Origin: an uncultured Bacteroidales bacterium
GTDB taxonomy: Bacteria; Bacteroidota; Bacteroidia; Bacteroidales; Paludibacteraceae
Reading direction: 5' to 3'
Assembly: GCA_937885465.1 (NCBI GenBank)
Contig: CAKZZM010000006.1
Coordinates: 1-64,000 of the forward strand
Length of the DNA stretch: 64,000 nucleotides
Shown here: positions 45,315-52,932 of the stretch, in pieces
Layout of the letters: every line of letters begins with the position of its first letter
How positions within the stretch are numbered: the stretch's first letter is position 1
Program-made: the position numbers and the translations under genes
Notes under the pieces: model-generated
Database searches by the model: none
Seen by the model: the letters and a program-made list of their open reading frames with translations, nothing else
Told to the model about the DNA's origin: nothing

Positions 45315-46120
45315 AACTCAACCTCCTCTGCTTTTTGTGGGACAGACGCGGAGTTCGCTTCTTTCTCGCGTACAACAGCACGATATCGAATAACCTTGCC
45401 GCCTTCTGCAGTCACTTTGTATATAACCGTATCGGAATAATTTATTGTATCAAGATCGTGGAAAGGGCGGTAATTCGCCTCATCGGCAAACTCTGCCACC
45501 TCTATCGTTGCACGATGCGAAGAGGCGGAGAGATCAATATGTGTACGCTGTTGCGTGAGGTCGTAACCGCTACCTTGTTCAAGCAAGAGAGTTATCAACG
45601 CTCCGTCAGAGTAAGAGTCAGGTATGGCTGAACGACCGGAAGTCGGGTCGTCTGCGTTTATCTGCGAAGAGTCAAGTCCGGCAAGAGGTATGTCACTAAG
45701 GAAAAGACGGAGCAAAATAGCATCTTCGTACCGGAAAGTGGTATCAACCTCAACAATATAATAAGCCTTCTTACCGCTTTGCGCCGTAACCTCATATTCC
45801 ACGGGACCTTTCGAGAAATCCACCTCTTCAAGTGTTGCAGGCGAACAAGTAGTCCATGGCGACAACTTGATAGTCGGTTTCAGGTGAGCCAAGTCGGCAT
45901 CACAAGGGACACTGACCGTTATATAACGATTCGTTTCGTCAATAACGCCATCGTGACGAATAAAAATATTCGCATCTGAATTGTGATAATAATCGAAACC
46001 AAAAGCGGCTATCGCCCGTAGATTGGCAAGCGGATAATCGTCCATCGTCTTCTTACAAGAAGGCAAGAGAAAAATCAACGGAAGAATGAGTGCAAAGTAA
46101 CAATGAGTCCTGTTTTTCAT
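45311..46120 (-). CDS. DUF5018-like surface lipoprotein
   Basis: 269 residues. Lipoprotein signal (LILPLIFLLPSCKK, Cys at about 22). Two tandem beta-sandwich units: about 35-130 (IRHDGVIDETNRYITVSVPCDADLAHLKPTI ... KAYYIVEVD) and about 135-255 (ILLRLFLSDI ... VIRYRAVVREKE), resembling DUF5018-type domains that follow or precede SusC/D genes. Probably an accessory glycan-binding protein. First gene of the locus, 30 bases after its promoter, and coupled to SusC. Confidence 0.78.
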   Translation of the reverse strand: MKNRTHCYFALILPLIFLLPSCKKTMDDYPLANLRAIAAFGFDYYHNSDANIFIRHDGVIDETNRYITVSVPCDADLAHLKPTIKLSPWTTCSPATLEEVDFSKGPVEYEVTAQSGKKAYYIVEVDTTFRYEDAILLRLFLSDIPLAGLDSSQINADDPTSGRSAIPDSYSDGALITLLLEQGSGYDLTQQRTHIDLSASSHRATIEVAEFADEANYRPFHDLDTINYSDTVIYKVTAEGGKVIRYRAVVREKEANSASVPQKAEEVEL

Positions 46121-46149
46121 GGTTGTAGATTGGTAGTTTTCACCAACAG

Positions 46150-46217
46150 CAAAGTTATCTTAATTTGCACAAATTGGCAGGCTCAAAATGGCAAATAAAC
46201 TTCTCTGATTGGCAAAT
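46150..46217 (-). promoter_or_regulatory. regulated promoter of the PL8 locus with paired GGCAAAT sites
   Basis: Minus-strand -7 box TAACTTTG (46150-46157) lacks a TTG box at the standard distance. Upstream are AAATGGCAAA (46186-46195) and TTGGCAAAT (46209-46217), spaced by about two helical turns, plus a related AAATTGGCA at 46171-46179. The first two sites sit at the same offsets as in the promoter at 35444-35511, so both are candidate targets of the regulator at 35716. Confidence 0.6.
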
Positions 46218-46239
46218 GCTGATTTTTTATTTTTCGAAG

Positions 46240-46588
46240 ACGAAAGGGCGGAAAGGGCGGAACAAAGGAAAGGGTGGAAAGGGCGAGACAAGGAATAATA
46301 AGACTAGACATCAAAAAAATCTCTTGTAAAGCAATTGCATAAATCATATTTTATTACTAACTTTGCTATCGTTTAGTAGTGAAGCACTCCGGTGCCTCGC
46401 TGTTAGAGAGACGCTAAAGAATAGCGTCTCTACCGTTGAACGCTCGGAGACGCTAACCGGCTAAGTACGATGTACCGCTTTCGCTATGTACGAAGGGGCT
46501 GCCGAATAATATTCGGCGTAATTGACAACGCTACTACCAAACGTTCGGAGACGTTCTCCACTACCAAACGTTCGGAGACGTTAACCAC
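46240..46588. repeat. intergenic mosaic of interspersed repeats
   Basis: After a purine-rich GGAAAGGGCGG stretch (46240-46290) come the hairpin AGAGACGCTAAAGAATAGCG... (46407-46431), GAACGCTCGGAGACGCTAACC, TACCGCTTTCGCTATGTACG (46473-46492), a palindrome GCCGAATAATATTCGGC (46501-46517) with its tail to 46534, and two 27-bp core units at 46535-46561 and 46562-46588. No gene is seen in the 520 bases between the lipoprotein and kinase genes. Confidence 0.9.
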
Positions 46589-46640
46589 TAAAAACGGCAA
46601 ATAACAATTTTCTATATAGAAAACAGAAAACTTTTACCCT

Positions 46641-47720
46641 ATGAAAGACATTATCTCTTGTTTTGCTATTGAAGACGCAGTATCGGAGCCACGCCCGCTG
46701 AAGGTAGGCTTTATCAACGATTCTTTTATTGTTCCTGCCGCTAAGGAAGGCGGGACATCGTATTTTCTGCAACGCATCAATCACCATATCTTCCAAGATG
46801 TTGACGGGCTGCAGCGCAACATACAAAAGGTTACCGACCATATCCGCCAACGTCTTGAGGCAGAGGGGGAGAGAGATCTCGACCGCAAGGTGCTGCGACT
46901 TATCCCTACCAAGAGCGGCAAACTATATCACCTGCGCCATACTGAGGAAGGGGACGAGTATTGGAGAGTATATGTGCTTATTGACGCACAGTCGCAGGAA
47001 ACGGTAACACCACAATCAGCAGAGTTAGCAGGCGAGGCATTTGGCAGGTTTCAATGCCAACTATCAGATCTCCCATTCAGCGAACTGACGGAGTCCATAC
47101 CACGCTTCCATGATGTTGAATACCGCCTTGATCAGTTAGACGAGGCTGCCAAATCAGATGCGGCAGGCAGAGTGGCAGAATGCGGAGAGTTATTGGAAAA
47201 GATCAACCGCCGCAGAGAAGAGATGTGCCTCGCGGAAAGACTCTTCCGCGAAGGCAGACTAACCAAGCGCATCAACCACTGCGACACGAAGGTGAACAAT
47301 ATGCTCTTTGACGAACAAGGCAGACCACTCTGCATCGTTGATTTGGACACCGTAATGCCGGGCTTCGTGCTAAGCGACTTCGGCGACTTTATGCGCACCG
47401 CCGCCAATACGGGACTCGAGGATGACCCTAACCTCGATAATATACATGTTAATATGGATGTTTTTGACGCATACACCCGCGGCTATCTCCGTGAGGCCAC
47501 TTTCCTCACTCCGCTCGAGAAAGAACTGCTGCCTTACGGCTGCCGCCGAATGAGTTATATGCAAGCCGTGCGGTTCCTCACCGACTATCTCAACGGCGAC
47601 ACCTACTATAAGATACAATACAACGAACATAACCTCGTCCGCACACGAGCACAGATACGACTTTTAGAAGAGCAGGAAAAAGTGCAGGATGAGATGCAAA
47701 AAATAATAGCAGCAAGATAA
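46641..47720 (+). CDS. APH-family kinase, N-acetylhexosamine 1-kinase-like
   Basis: 359 residues, no signal peptide, cytoplasmic. It has the phosphotransferase catalytic loop HCDTKVNNMLF (about 214-224) and the metal-binding LCIVDLDTVMPGFVLSDFGDFMR (about 233-255). This form, with DLDTVMPG, is that of the NahK-like branch, which phosphorylates GlcNAc or GalNAc at C1. N-terminal nucleotide-binding strands include FINDSFIVPA and YFLQRINHHIF. The location beside a PL8/uronyl-hydrolase locus suggests it salvages the hexosamine from the degraded polymer, though it is on the other strand and separately transcribed. Confidence 0.83.
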   Translation: MKDIISCFAIEDAVSEPRPLKVGFINDSFIVPAAKEGGTSYFLQRINHHIFQDVDGLQRNIQKVTDHIRQRLEAEGERDLDRKVLRLIPTKSGKLYHLRHTEEGDEYWRVYVLIDAQSQETVTPQSAELAGEAFGRFQCQLSDLPFSELTESIPRFHDVEYRLDQLDEAAKSDAAGRVAECGELLEKINRRREEMCLAERLFREGRLTKRINHCDTKVNNMLFDEQGRPLCIVDLDTVMPGFVLSDFGDFMRTAANTGLEDDPNLDNIHVNMDVFDAYTRGYLREATFLTPLEKELLPYGCRRMSYMQAVRFLTDYLNGDTYYKIQYNEHNLVRTRAQIRLLEEQEKVQDEMQKIIAAR

Positions 47721-47768
47721 CGCAACCGCTAACAAAGGAGCGAAGCCCCGCTCACCACAAGGAAAACA

Positions 47769-47806
47769 AAGAAGCGACGCTTGAGAAATATCAAGCGTCG
47801 CTTCTT
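47769..47806. terminator. hairpin terminator between the kinase gene and tRNA-Arg
   Basis: A long stem AAGCGACGCTTGA / TCAAGCGTCGCTT with a 6-base loop, extended by AAG/CTT. It lies between convergent genes and can serve both strands. Confidence 0.8.
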
Positions 47807-47808
47807 TG

Positions 47809-47882
47809 TGACCCATGCAGGATTCAAACCTGCAACCTTCTGATCCGTAGTCAGATACTCTATTCAGTTGAGCTAATGGGCC
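47809..47882 (-). tRNA. tRNA-Arg (anticodon ACG)
   Basis: The minus strand gives a 74-base cloverleaf: acceptor GGCCCAT pairing with ATGGGTC, D-arm AGCTCAACTGAATAGAGT, anticodon loop CTACGGA with anticodon ACG, and T-arm GCAGGTTTGAATCCTGC. CCA is not encoded. Its promoter is at 47962-47992. Confidence 0.95.
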
Positions 47883-47961
47883 AAAACTTTTGAAATCAAG
47901 AGACCCTTCCTAACTCCGAAAAACTCGAAGCCCACCTAACTCTTGATTTCAAAAGCGGCTG

Positions 47962-47992
47962 CAAAGTTAATGCTTTTTTTCTAAACCACCAA
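47962..47992 (-). promoter_or_regulatory. promoter of tRNA-Arg
   Basis: Minus strand: TTG within AAATTTGG (CAA at 47990-47992), 20 bases, TAACTTTG (47962-47969). Sequence and spacing closely match the rRNA promoter at 308-337. Confidence 0.75.
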
Positions 47993-48230
47993 ATTTTTTG
48001 CAAAAAAAAATCAAAAAAGTTTCATTTGGCGAGAATTTTAGAGTACGGAAAGACGAACTGAGGTTATCGAAAACGGAAAATACGAAAGGTACGGAAATGC
48101 GGATGCAAAGAAAATAACGGAAGGTGATTTTCAGCCTCGCATTTGTTTTTTCAATACAATTATGCTATCAAACATAAAAAATAATTTTTTTATATCGCGA
48201 AAAAGCAGTAATTTAGCAAGTAAATAACAA

Positions 48231-48376
48231 GGGACGAAGTACGAAGGTACTGCCGAATGATATTCGGCGTAATTGACAACGCTACCGTTGAACGTTCGGA
48301 GACGCCATAACAAAGTACCAAGTGACAAAGTACCAAGTACCAAGTGATCGCTTACGCTAAGGAGACGTTTTCCACT
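48231..48376. repeat. intergenic mosaic of interspersed repeats
   Basis: In order: GGGACGAAGTACGAAGGTAC, the element TGCCGAATGATATTCGGCGT with its tail (48250-48285; 35 of 36 bases match 46499-46534), GAACGTTCGGAGACG, three CAAAGTACCAAGT-type units (48310-48345), GATCGCTTACGCTAAGG, and a core copy GGAGACGTTTTCCAC that ends one base from the stop codon of the gene at 48378. Confidence 0.9.
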
Positions 48377-48377
48377 A

Positions 48378-48956
48378 TTATTTCTTTTTCTTGCGTTTGT
48401 TTGAGACAAAGATTTGCTCGGTGAATAACTTATCAAACTCGGGGAAATTGCAGTCAAGCGTGTTATTTGAGAGCACGGCGATATCGCATTTTACCTGCTG
48501 AGCATCCACTATTTCTTTGTTAGAGACATAATAGCACTGCCTCATTCGTTGTGCGATGCGTAAGATAAGGTATTTCTGCTGTTCGCTATTTTGTTGCGCT
48601 ACTGCCTCATTGACCATATTCTGCACTATTCTGCCGTAGTGCCGCATAAACGGCTTATTACCCGCTGCTTGAAGAGGTTGCGGGTGTGGCTTCATATCCT
48701 CGGGTTGCGGGTTGCCGAAGGGGTAGTCGATATCGAGTCGGAACCCCGACATAAGAGCGAGGTGGTCGTAGTAGATATGTTGCTGTTGCTCGTTGTTGAG
48801 TTCGGGGTGCAACTGCGTCATCGTCTTGATGATAGTGGCAGCACAGCGTTGCCTGTCTTCTTTTAATGGCAAGGTTACGGCGTGCTCAACCATATGCTGA
48901 ACATTTCTGCCATAGTCTGGAAGGATGAGTGGTGCTGATAGAGTGGTATATTCCAT
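48378..48956 (-). CDS. DUF4290 family protein
   Basis: 192 residues, helical, no signal peptide. The start (LILPDYGRNVQHMVEHAV) and RCAATIIKTM, DHLALMSGFRLDIDYPFG match the conserved Bacteroidetes family DUF4290, whose function is unknown. The C-terminus is a Lys-rich run (KRKKKK). It starts 7 bases after the nuclease-like gene at 48964, so the two are co-transcribed. Confidence 0.9.
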   Translation of the reverse strand: MEYTTLSAPLILPDYGRNVQHMVEHAVTLPLKEDRQRCAATIIKTMTQLHPELNNEQQQHIYYDHLALMSGFRLDIDYPFGNPQPEDMKPHPQPLQAAGNKPFMRHYGRIVQNMVNEAVAQQNSEQQKYLILRIAQRMRQCYYVSNKEIVDAQQVKCDIAVLSNNTLDCNFPEFDKLFTEQIFVSNKRKKKK

Positions 48957-48963
48957 TGTTCCT

Positions 48964-50040
48964 CTATTTTTGCTTGATGAGATAAATCATAGTGGGGTAG
49001 TGGTCAGAAAATCCGTCGGTCCATACTCCGCCTTTGTGTGTACGCATAGGCGTACCTTTATCTTTTCCCTCTTGATAAGTTAGGAATTTCTTGTTGAATA
49101 TTTCGGGTTGCCAATAGCTCCATGCCGTATTGGTGCGTTGTTCATTAAGCAGGGGCTCTGAGATGATGATTTGGTCGAAGAGGTTCCATGAGCCGTTGTA
49201 AGCGAGCGAGCCGATGCCTCGGTCGAGTCGTTGCCACATAGTGTTGAAGAAGCCTTGTGGTGTCACGTCCTCGCGATTCTTCTTGGCGTTGAGTACCTCA
49301 GCGCAAGAGTGGTTATAGGGGTCATCGTTGAGGTCGCCCATAACGATAATCTTTGCCCTCGGGTCCCTGCCGTAGAGGGAGTCGCAGATATGCTTAGTGA
49401 GCATGGCTGCCGTGTCGCGAGTAGGGCGACTCGCTTCCTCACCGCCGTAGCGTGAGGGCCAATGGCAAACTATAACATGAATCTTATCACGCACAAGCCC
49501 TTTATCGTCTTTAAGATATCCGCTGACGAGCAGTTGCAGACGCGTCTTCACTACGCCGCCATCGGCATAGTGCGCTTTCAGTTCGTAGCCGATAGGCTTG
49601 CCCACGGGGGTGAAGAAAGAGGGGTTGTACAAGAAGCCTACATCCACACCTCGCCTATCCGGACCTTCTAACAGAATGGGCTGATAGTTGCGGTCAGCCA
49701 GTTCGGGTTGCTTAACAAGGTCGTCCAAGCAACCTTTGTTCTCAACCTCTGCCACCCCCACGCAAACGGCCCCAAGGGGCGACTTATCCAAGCCAAACTG
49801 AGAGATGGCATAGGCGAGATTATGCAACTTATGCTCGTATTTGATAGGAGTCCAGTGCATGCCGCCGTCCGGCAAATACTCAAAGTCGTTCTTACCTTCG
49901 TCGTGAACGGTGTCGAACAAGTTCTCAAGGTTATAGAAGGCGATGCACCTTACTACATAGTCGTTCTCCGCAGCACGAATAGTAGCGGAAAAGCAAAAGA
50001 GAAACGAGAAAATCAGAGAAAAAAAAGCAGATTTGCGCAT
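48964..50040 (-). CDS. secreted endonuclease/exonuclease/phosphatase-family protein
   Basis: 358 residues. Signal peptide MRKSAFFSLIFSFLFCFSATIRA. EEP motifs: FYNLENLFDTVHDEG (metal-binding Asn/Glu), VAEVENKG, IVCHWPSRYGG, IVMGDLNDDPYNHS (Asp/Asn pair) and FSDHYPTM (catalytic His). The fold cleaves phosphodiesters in nucleic acids or lipids; here it is exported, substrate unknown. Upstream DNA is a repeat mosaic (50088-50340). Confidence 0.9.
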   Translation of the reverse strand: MRKSAFFSLIFSFLFCFSATIRAAENDYVVRCIAFYNLENLFDTVHDEGKNDFEYLPDGGMHWTPIKYEHKLHNLAYAISQFGLDKSPLGAVCVGVAEVENKGCLDDLVKQPELADRNYQPILLEGPDRRGVDVGFLYNPSFFTPVGKPIGYELKAHYADGGVVKTRLQLLVSGYLKDDKGLVRDKIHVIVCHWPSRYGGEEASRPTRDTAAMLTKHICDSLYGRDPRAKIIVMGDLNDDPYNHSCAEVLNAKKNREDVTPQGFFNTMWQRLDRGIGSLAYNGSWNLFDQIIISEPLLNEQRTNTAWSYWQPEIFNKKFLTYQEGKDKGTPMRTHKGGVWTDGFSDHYPTMIYLIKQK

Positions 50041-50087
50041 AGTTTATTTGATTAGTTAGATAATTAGATAATTAGAGCGTTGAGGAT

Positions 50088-50340
50088 GTCTGAGAACGTT
50101 CAGACTTTTGTCGGCATTAAATGCCGACTTTATAAAAACGAGAAATATAGGTGCAGTTGTGAACGTCTGAGAACGTTCTGACTTTTGTCGGCATTAAATG
50201 CCGACTTTATAAAAACGAGAAATATAAGTGCAGTTGTGAACGTCTCCGAACGTTCAAATGGTAGAGACGCTATTCTTTAGCGTCTCTCAATAGTTGAGAA
50301 CGTCTGAGAACGTTCGGAGACGTTCTCCACTGAACGTTCA
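50088..50340. repeat. intergenic mosaic including a 77-bp tandem duplication
   Basis: Two 77-base copies (50088-50164 and 50165-50241) differ at two bases. Each holds GTCTGAGAACGTTC, the hairpin GTCGGCATTAAATGCCGAC (50110-50128, 50187-50205) and the TTTATAAAAACGAGAAATAT tail. Then come a core copy (GAACGTCTCCGAACGTTC, 50238-50255), the hairpin AGAGACGCTA/TAGCGTCTCT (50263-50287) and another double core (50296-50340). Confidence 0.93.
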
Positions 50341-50387
50341 AATTGGAGAGTTTTTGTTGCGTTTTTGATACAAAGTTACACTTTTTT

Positions 50388-50418
50388 TTGCATATTTCAA
50401 AAAAAAAAATTATCTTTG
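50388..50418 (+). promoter_or_regulatory. promoter of ssb
   Basis: TTG at 50388-50390, 20 bases, TATCTTTG at 50411-50418, 51 bases before the ssb ATG. Confidence 0.75.
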
Positions 50419-50469
50419 CATTTGATTTGTTAATTTCACTGAAACAATAATCTATTAAATCAGAAAATC

Positions 50470-50910
50470 ATGTCATACGTAAACAAAGCAATTCTAATTG
50501 GAAATGTAGGTGCAGACCCGGAAGTAAGGTATTTGGATCGCGGAACCGCTATTGCCACCTTCAGTTTAGTCACAAGCGAGAGAAGTTATGTAATGCAGAA
50601 TGGTACTGTAGTGCCGGAACATGTTGATTGGCACGCTATTGTACTTTGGCGTTCAATGGCTGAATGGGCAGAGAAAAATGTGAGGAAGGGAATGAAACTA
50701 TATGTGGAGGGCAAGATGCAGACTCGTCGTTGGGAGAAAGATGGTGTTATAAAGCAGAAGACTGAAATTGTTGCCGATAGTGTGCAGATTCTTTATCGTC
50801 CTGACGAAAATCGTCAGCGTCCGCGTCCTGCAGGGCAGGTAGCAGAGCCGATTGCAGATAACGAGGTAAGTGAGTCAGCCGCTGAGGATCAGTATGAACC
50901 ATTATTCTAA
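50470..50910 (+). CDS. ssb: single-stranded DNA-binding protein
   Basis: 146 residues. N-terminal OB fold (NKAILIGNVGADPEVRYLDRGTAIATFSLVTSE, VDWHAIVLWRSMAEWAEKNVRKGMKLYVEGKMQTRRWEKDG) and a disordered acidic tail ending EPLF, a variant of the partner-binding SSB tip. It coats single-stranded DNA in replication and repair. Monocistronic with its own promoter and terminator. Confidence 0.96.
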   Translation: MSYVNKAILIGNVGADPEVRYLDRGTAIATFSLVTSERSYVMQNGTVVPEHVDWHAIVLWRSMAEWAEKNVRKGMKLYVEGKMQTRRWEKDGVIKQKTEIVADSVQILYRPDENRQRPRPAGQVAEPIADNEVSESAAEDQYEPLF

Positions 50911-50920
50911 TATTATTGCA

Positions 50921-50944
50921 AAGCAGGCGCGAGCCTGCTTTTTT
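50921..50944 (+). terminator. terminator of ssb
   Basis: AAGCAGGC / GCCTGCTT stem with a GCGA loop followed by TTTT, 10 bases after the ssb stop codon. Confidence 0.9.
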
Positions 50945-50995
50945 AGTGGAAAGTAGAAAGTGCGGGCAGAGCCCTAAAGTCTAACATCTGAAATA

Positions 50996-51031
50996 GTGGA
51001 GAACGTCTCCGAACGTTCAATAAATGCCGAC
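50996..51031 (+). repeat. core interspersed repeat abutting folC, followed by half a hairpin repeat
   Basis: A full core copy (GAACGTCTCCGAACGTTC at 51001-51018 with flanks) runs directly into TAAATGCCGAC, the right half of the GTCGGCATTAAATGCCGAC element. The ATG inside that half (51024) is the most upstream start of folC, but ATG at 51039 gives the family-typical N-terminus. Confidence 0.85.
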
Positions 51032-51038
51032 AAAATTT

Positions 51039-52358
51039 ATGTCATACGAAGAAACACTTAAATACTTATATTCCTCTCATCCTGCCTTTCATGTGGTGGG
51101 GGCGGGGGCGTATAAACCCGGGCTGCAGAATATGCGGCGGGTAGCGGATGCTCTTGGTAATCCTCAAAATAAATATCCGACTATTCACGTGGCAGGAACA
51201 AACGGAAAAGGGTCGGTGTCTTCACTCATTGCCGCCGCCTTGCAAAGTGCAGGCATGAAGACGGGACTTTACACCTCTCCGCATCTCGTTGATTATCGCG
51301 AGCGCATACGTATCAATGGCGAGATGATACCTGAGGAAGAAGTGTGCCGAATAGTGGAGAGGCTGAAACCTATATCGGGTGATTTGTCGTTTTTCGAGAT
51401 AACGACGTCAATCGCTTTTGAGTGGTTTGCGGAACAGAAGGTTGATATTGCCGTTATAGAAGTGGGGTTAGGCGGAAGGTTAGACGCAACGAATATCATC
51501 ACACCCCTGCTTTCCGTCATAACCAATATAGGCTATGATCATACTGCACAGTTAGGCAACACGCTGCAAGAGATAGCGGCGGAGAAAGCGGGAATAATGA
51601 AAAAGGGAGTGCCTTGCGTGATAGGGGAGGTGGAGAAGGAGACCTTGCCCGTCTTTCTTGCTAAGGCGGGAGAGTGCGGCATCTCGGGTGGCGGACTCGA
51701 AACGACCGACTGCCGGTTGTGGATAGCAGAACAGTGCAACTACCTTCGCTCGCTGCGCAAACGACTTATCCCCGATTGCCAGTTGAAAGGGGAGTATCAG
51801 GAGCGCAATCAGCAAACCGCATTCGTAGCACTGCGGGCGTTATGCTTACAAAGTAATATTGTCCTCAGTCACTTAGTTATTAAGCAAGCCTTTGAGCATG
51901 TGTGTGACCTTACCGGACTACGCGGGCGGTGGGAAGTGTTGCAAGAGAAACCGCTGACGATATGCGACACCGGACATAATGAGCACGGGATACGGACGTA
52001 TATTTGCACTTTGCAACGACTGCTTGACGAGCGTCAGGCAGGGCGAAACATGTCGCAGCAGCAGTCGCTTAATGTGCATCTGAGAATGGTGTTCGGTATG
52101 GTGGCGGATAAGGATATTGACGCAGTGCTCGCCCTTTTGCCCAAAGAAGCGGTCTATTATTGGACTCAGGCTTCTACACCCCGCGCCTTGAGCTCTTCGG
52201 AGTTAAGGATGAAAGGACTCAGATATTCGCTTATCGGAAAGAATTACGACAAGTTAGAAGATGCTATTGCCGTTGCGAGGCATGATGCCGAAGAGCAAGA
52301 TATCATCTTCATCGGTGGAAGTAATTATGTTGTGGCAGAGGCACTACCATTATTCTGA
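51039..52358 (+). CDS. folC: dihydrofolate/folylpolyglutamate synthase
   Basis: 439 residues from MSYEETLKYLYS, the usual FolC beginning; an ATG five codons earlier lies in repeat DNA. P-loop HVAGTNGKGSVSSLIAAAL (about 50-68), TSPHLVDYRERIRING, and the Mur-ligase motif VGLGGRLDATNII are present, with YDHTAQLGNTLQEIAAEKAGIMK and a C-terminal domain with ICDTGHNEHGI. It adds glutamate to folates in the cytoplasm. Confidence 0.95.
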   Translation: MSYEETLKYLYSSHPAFHVVGAGAYKPGLQNMRRVADALGNPQNKYPTIHVAGTNGKGSVSSLIAAALQSAGMKTGLYTSPHLVDYRERIRINGEMIPEEEVCRIVERLKPISGDLSFFEITTSIAFEWFAEQKVDIAVIEVGLGGRLDATNIITPLLSVITNIGYDHTAQLGNTLQEIAAEKAGIMKKGVPCVIGEVEKETLPVFLAKAGECGISGGGLETTDCRLWIAEQCNYLRSLRKRLIPDCQLKGEYQERNQQTAFVALRALCLQSNIVLSHLVIKQAFEHVCDLTGLRGRWEVLQEKPLTICDTGHNEHGIRTYICTLQRLLDERQAGRNMSQQQSLNVHLRMVFGMVADKDIDAVLALLPKEAVYYWTQASTPRALSSSELRMKGLRYSLIGKNYDKLEDAIAVARHDAEEQDIIFIGGSNYVVAEALPLF

Positions 52359-52600
52359 TATAAGTAAATGATATAAATATATATGATAAGGTGTTGAGGT
52401 AAGGTAGGTCGCAGAGAGAGCATGCCGGCTGCGTGGCAGCCGTAGCACTGCAAGCAGATACATTAGGAGATATGTCTCTTTAGAGACATTTGAGAGTAAT
52501 AATCGCGGATGGTTCGCCGTGCGAAGAGGTTGTTTTTGAGGTTAGACGGGTAATTCGCACTATTATAAAACCTTACAAACAATCTTTCAAAAAAGTGATA
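52359..52600. other. spacer with short hairpins, no gene seen
   Basis: Contains CGGCTGCGTGGCAGCCG (52426-52442), a 7-bp stem, and the palindromic TGTCTCTTTAGAGACA (52473-52488). Neither has a T-run. They could be further interspersed elements or structure in the folC 3' region. Confidence 0.5.
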
Positions 52601-52607
52601 TCAACTC

Positions 52608-52638
52608 TTGCATAGGTTAGAAAATTGTTGTAATTTTG
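52608..52638 (+). promoter_or_regulatory. promoter of a candidate small RNA
   Basis: TTG at 52608-52610, 20 bases, TAATTTTG at 52631-52638: a consensus Bacteroidetes promoter not followed by a normal-size gene. Confidence 0.7.
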
Positions 52639-52644
52639 CATTGG

Positions 52645-52755
52645 ATTTTTTAAAAAGGTAGCAAAATTACCTCTTATGAAATACTACATAGATACATACA
52701 TAGTGATTTGATTTTGTAGTGCACATTGCCCGATAGGGCAGTGTGCATTTTTTTG
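52645..52755 (+). ncRNA. candidate small RNA of about 110 nt
   Basis: It begins after the promoter at 52608-52638 and ends at a strong terminator: a 12-bp stem TGCACATTGCCC / GGGCAGTGTGCA (52720-52747) with a GATA loop and seven T. A second small hairpin AGGTAGCAAAATTACCT lies near the 5' end. An 11-codon frame (52676-52711, MKYYIDTYIVI) is inside, so a leader peptide is the alternative. No known RNA family was recognised. Confidence 0.65.
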
Positions 52756-52790
52756 TATAGTATTTTGTCATTCCGCCGACAGGTTATAAA

Positions 52791-52855
52791 ATCTTTTATT
52801 TATACGGCAAGAATTTTATTTCGGGTGAGGTGGTTGCTATGCGGTCTGCTTGACG
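52791..52855 (+). pseudogene. duplicated 5' fragment of the large surface-protein gene
   Basis: 65 bases resemble 53768-53833, the leader and signal-peptide start of the 1883-residue protein, including TGCTATGCGGTCTGCTTG in both. The copy has lost its ATG and is cut off after the signal-peptide core. A shorter copy of the leader (ATCTTTCATTTATACGG) is at 53349-53365. Confidence 0.75.
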
Positions 52856-52932
52856 AAAGTGAAGGGTACGGCAAGGGCGGTTAAGGTAAAAAAGTATATA
52901 ACGACTAATATCTGTAATTGAATTATAGTATT

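Noticed and set aside
50088..50241. The 77-bp tandem pair considered as an insertion-sequence end or attachment site
   Set aside because: No transposase or integrase frame and no target duplication were visible nearby.
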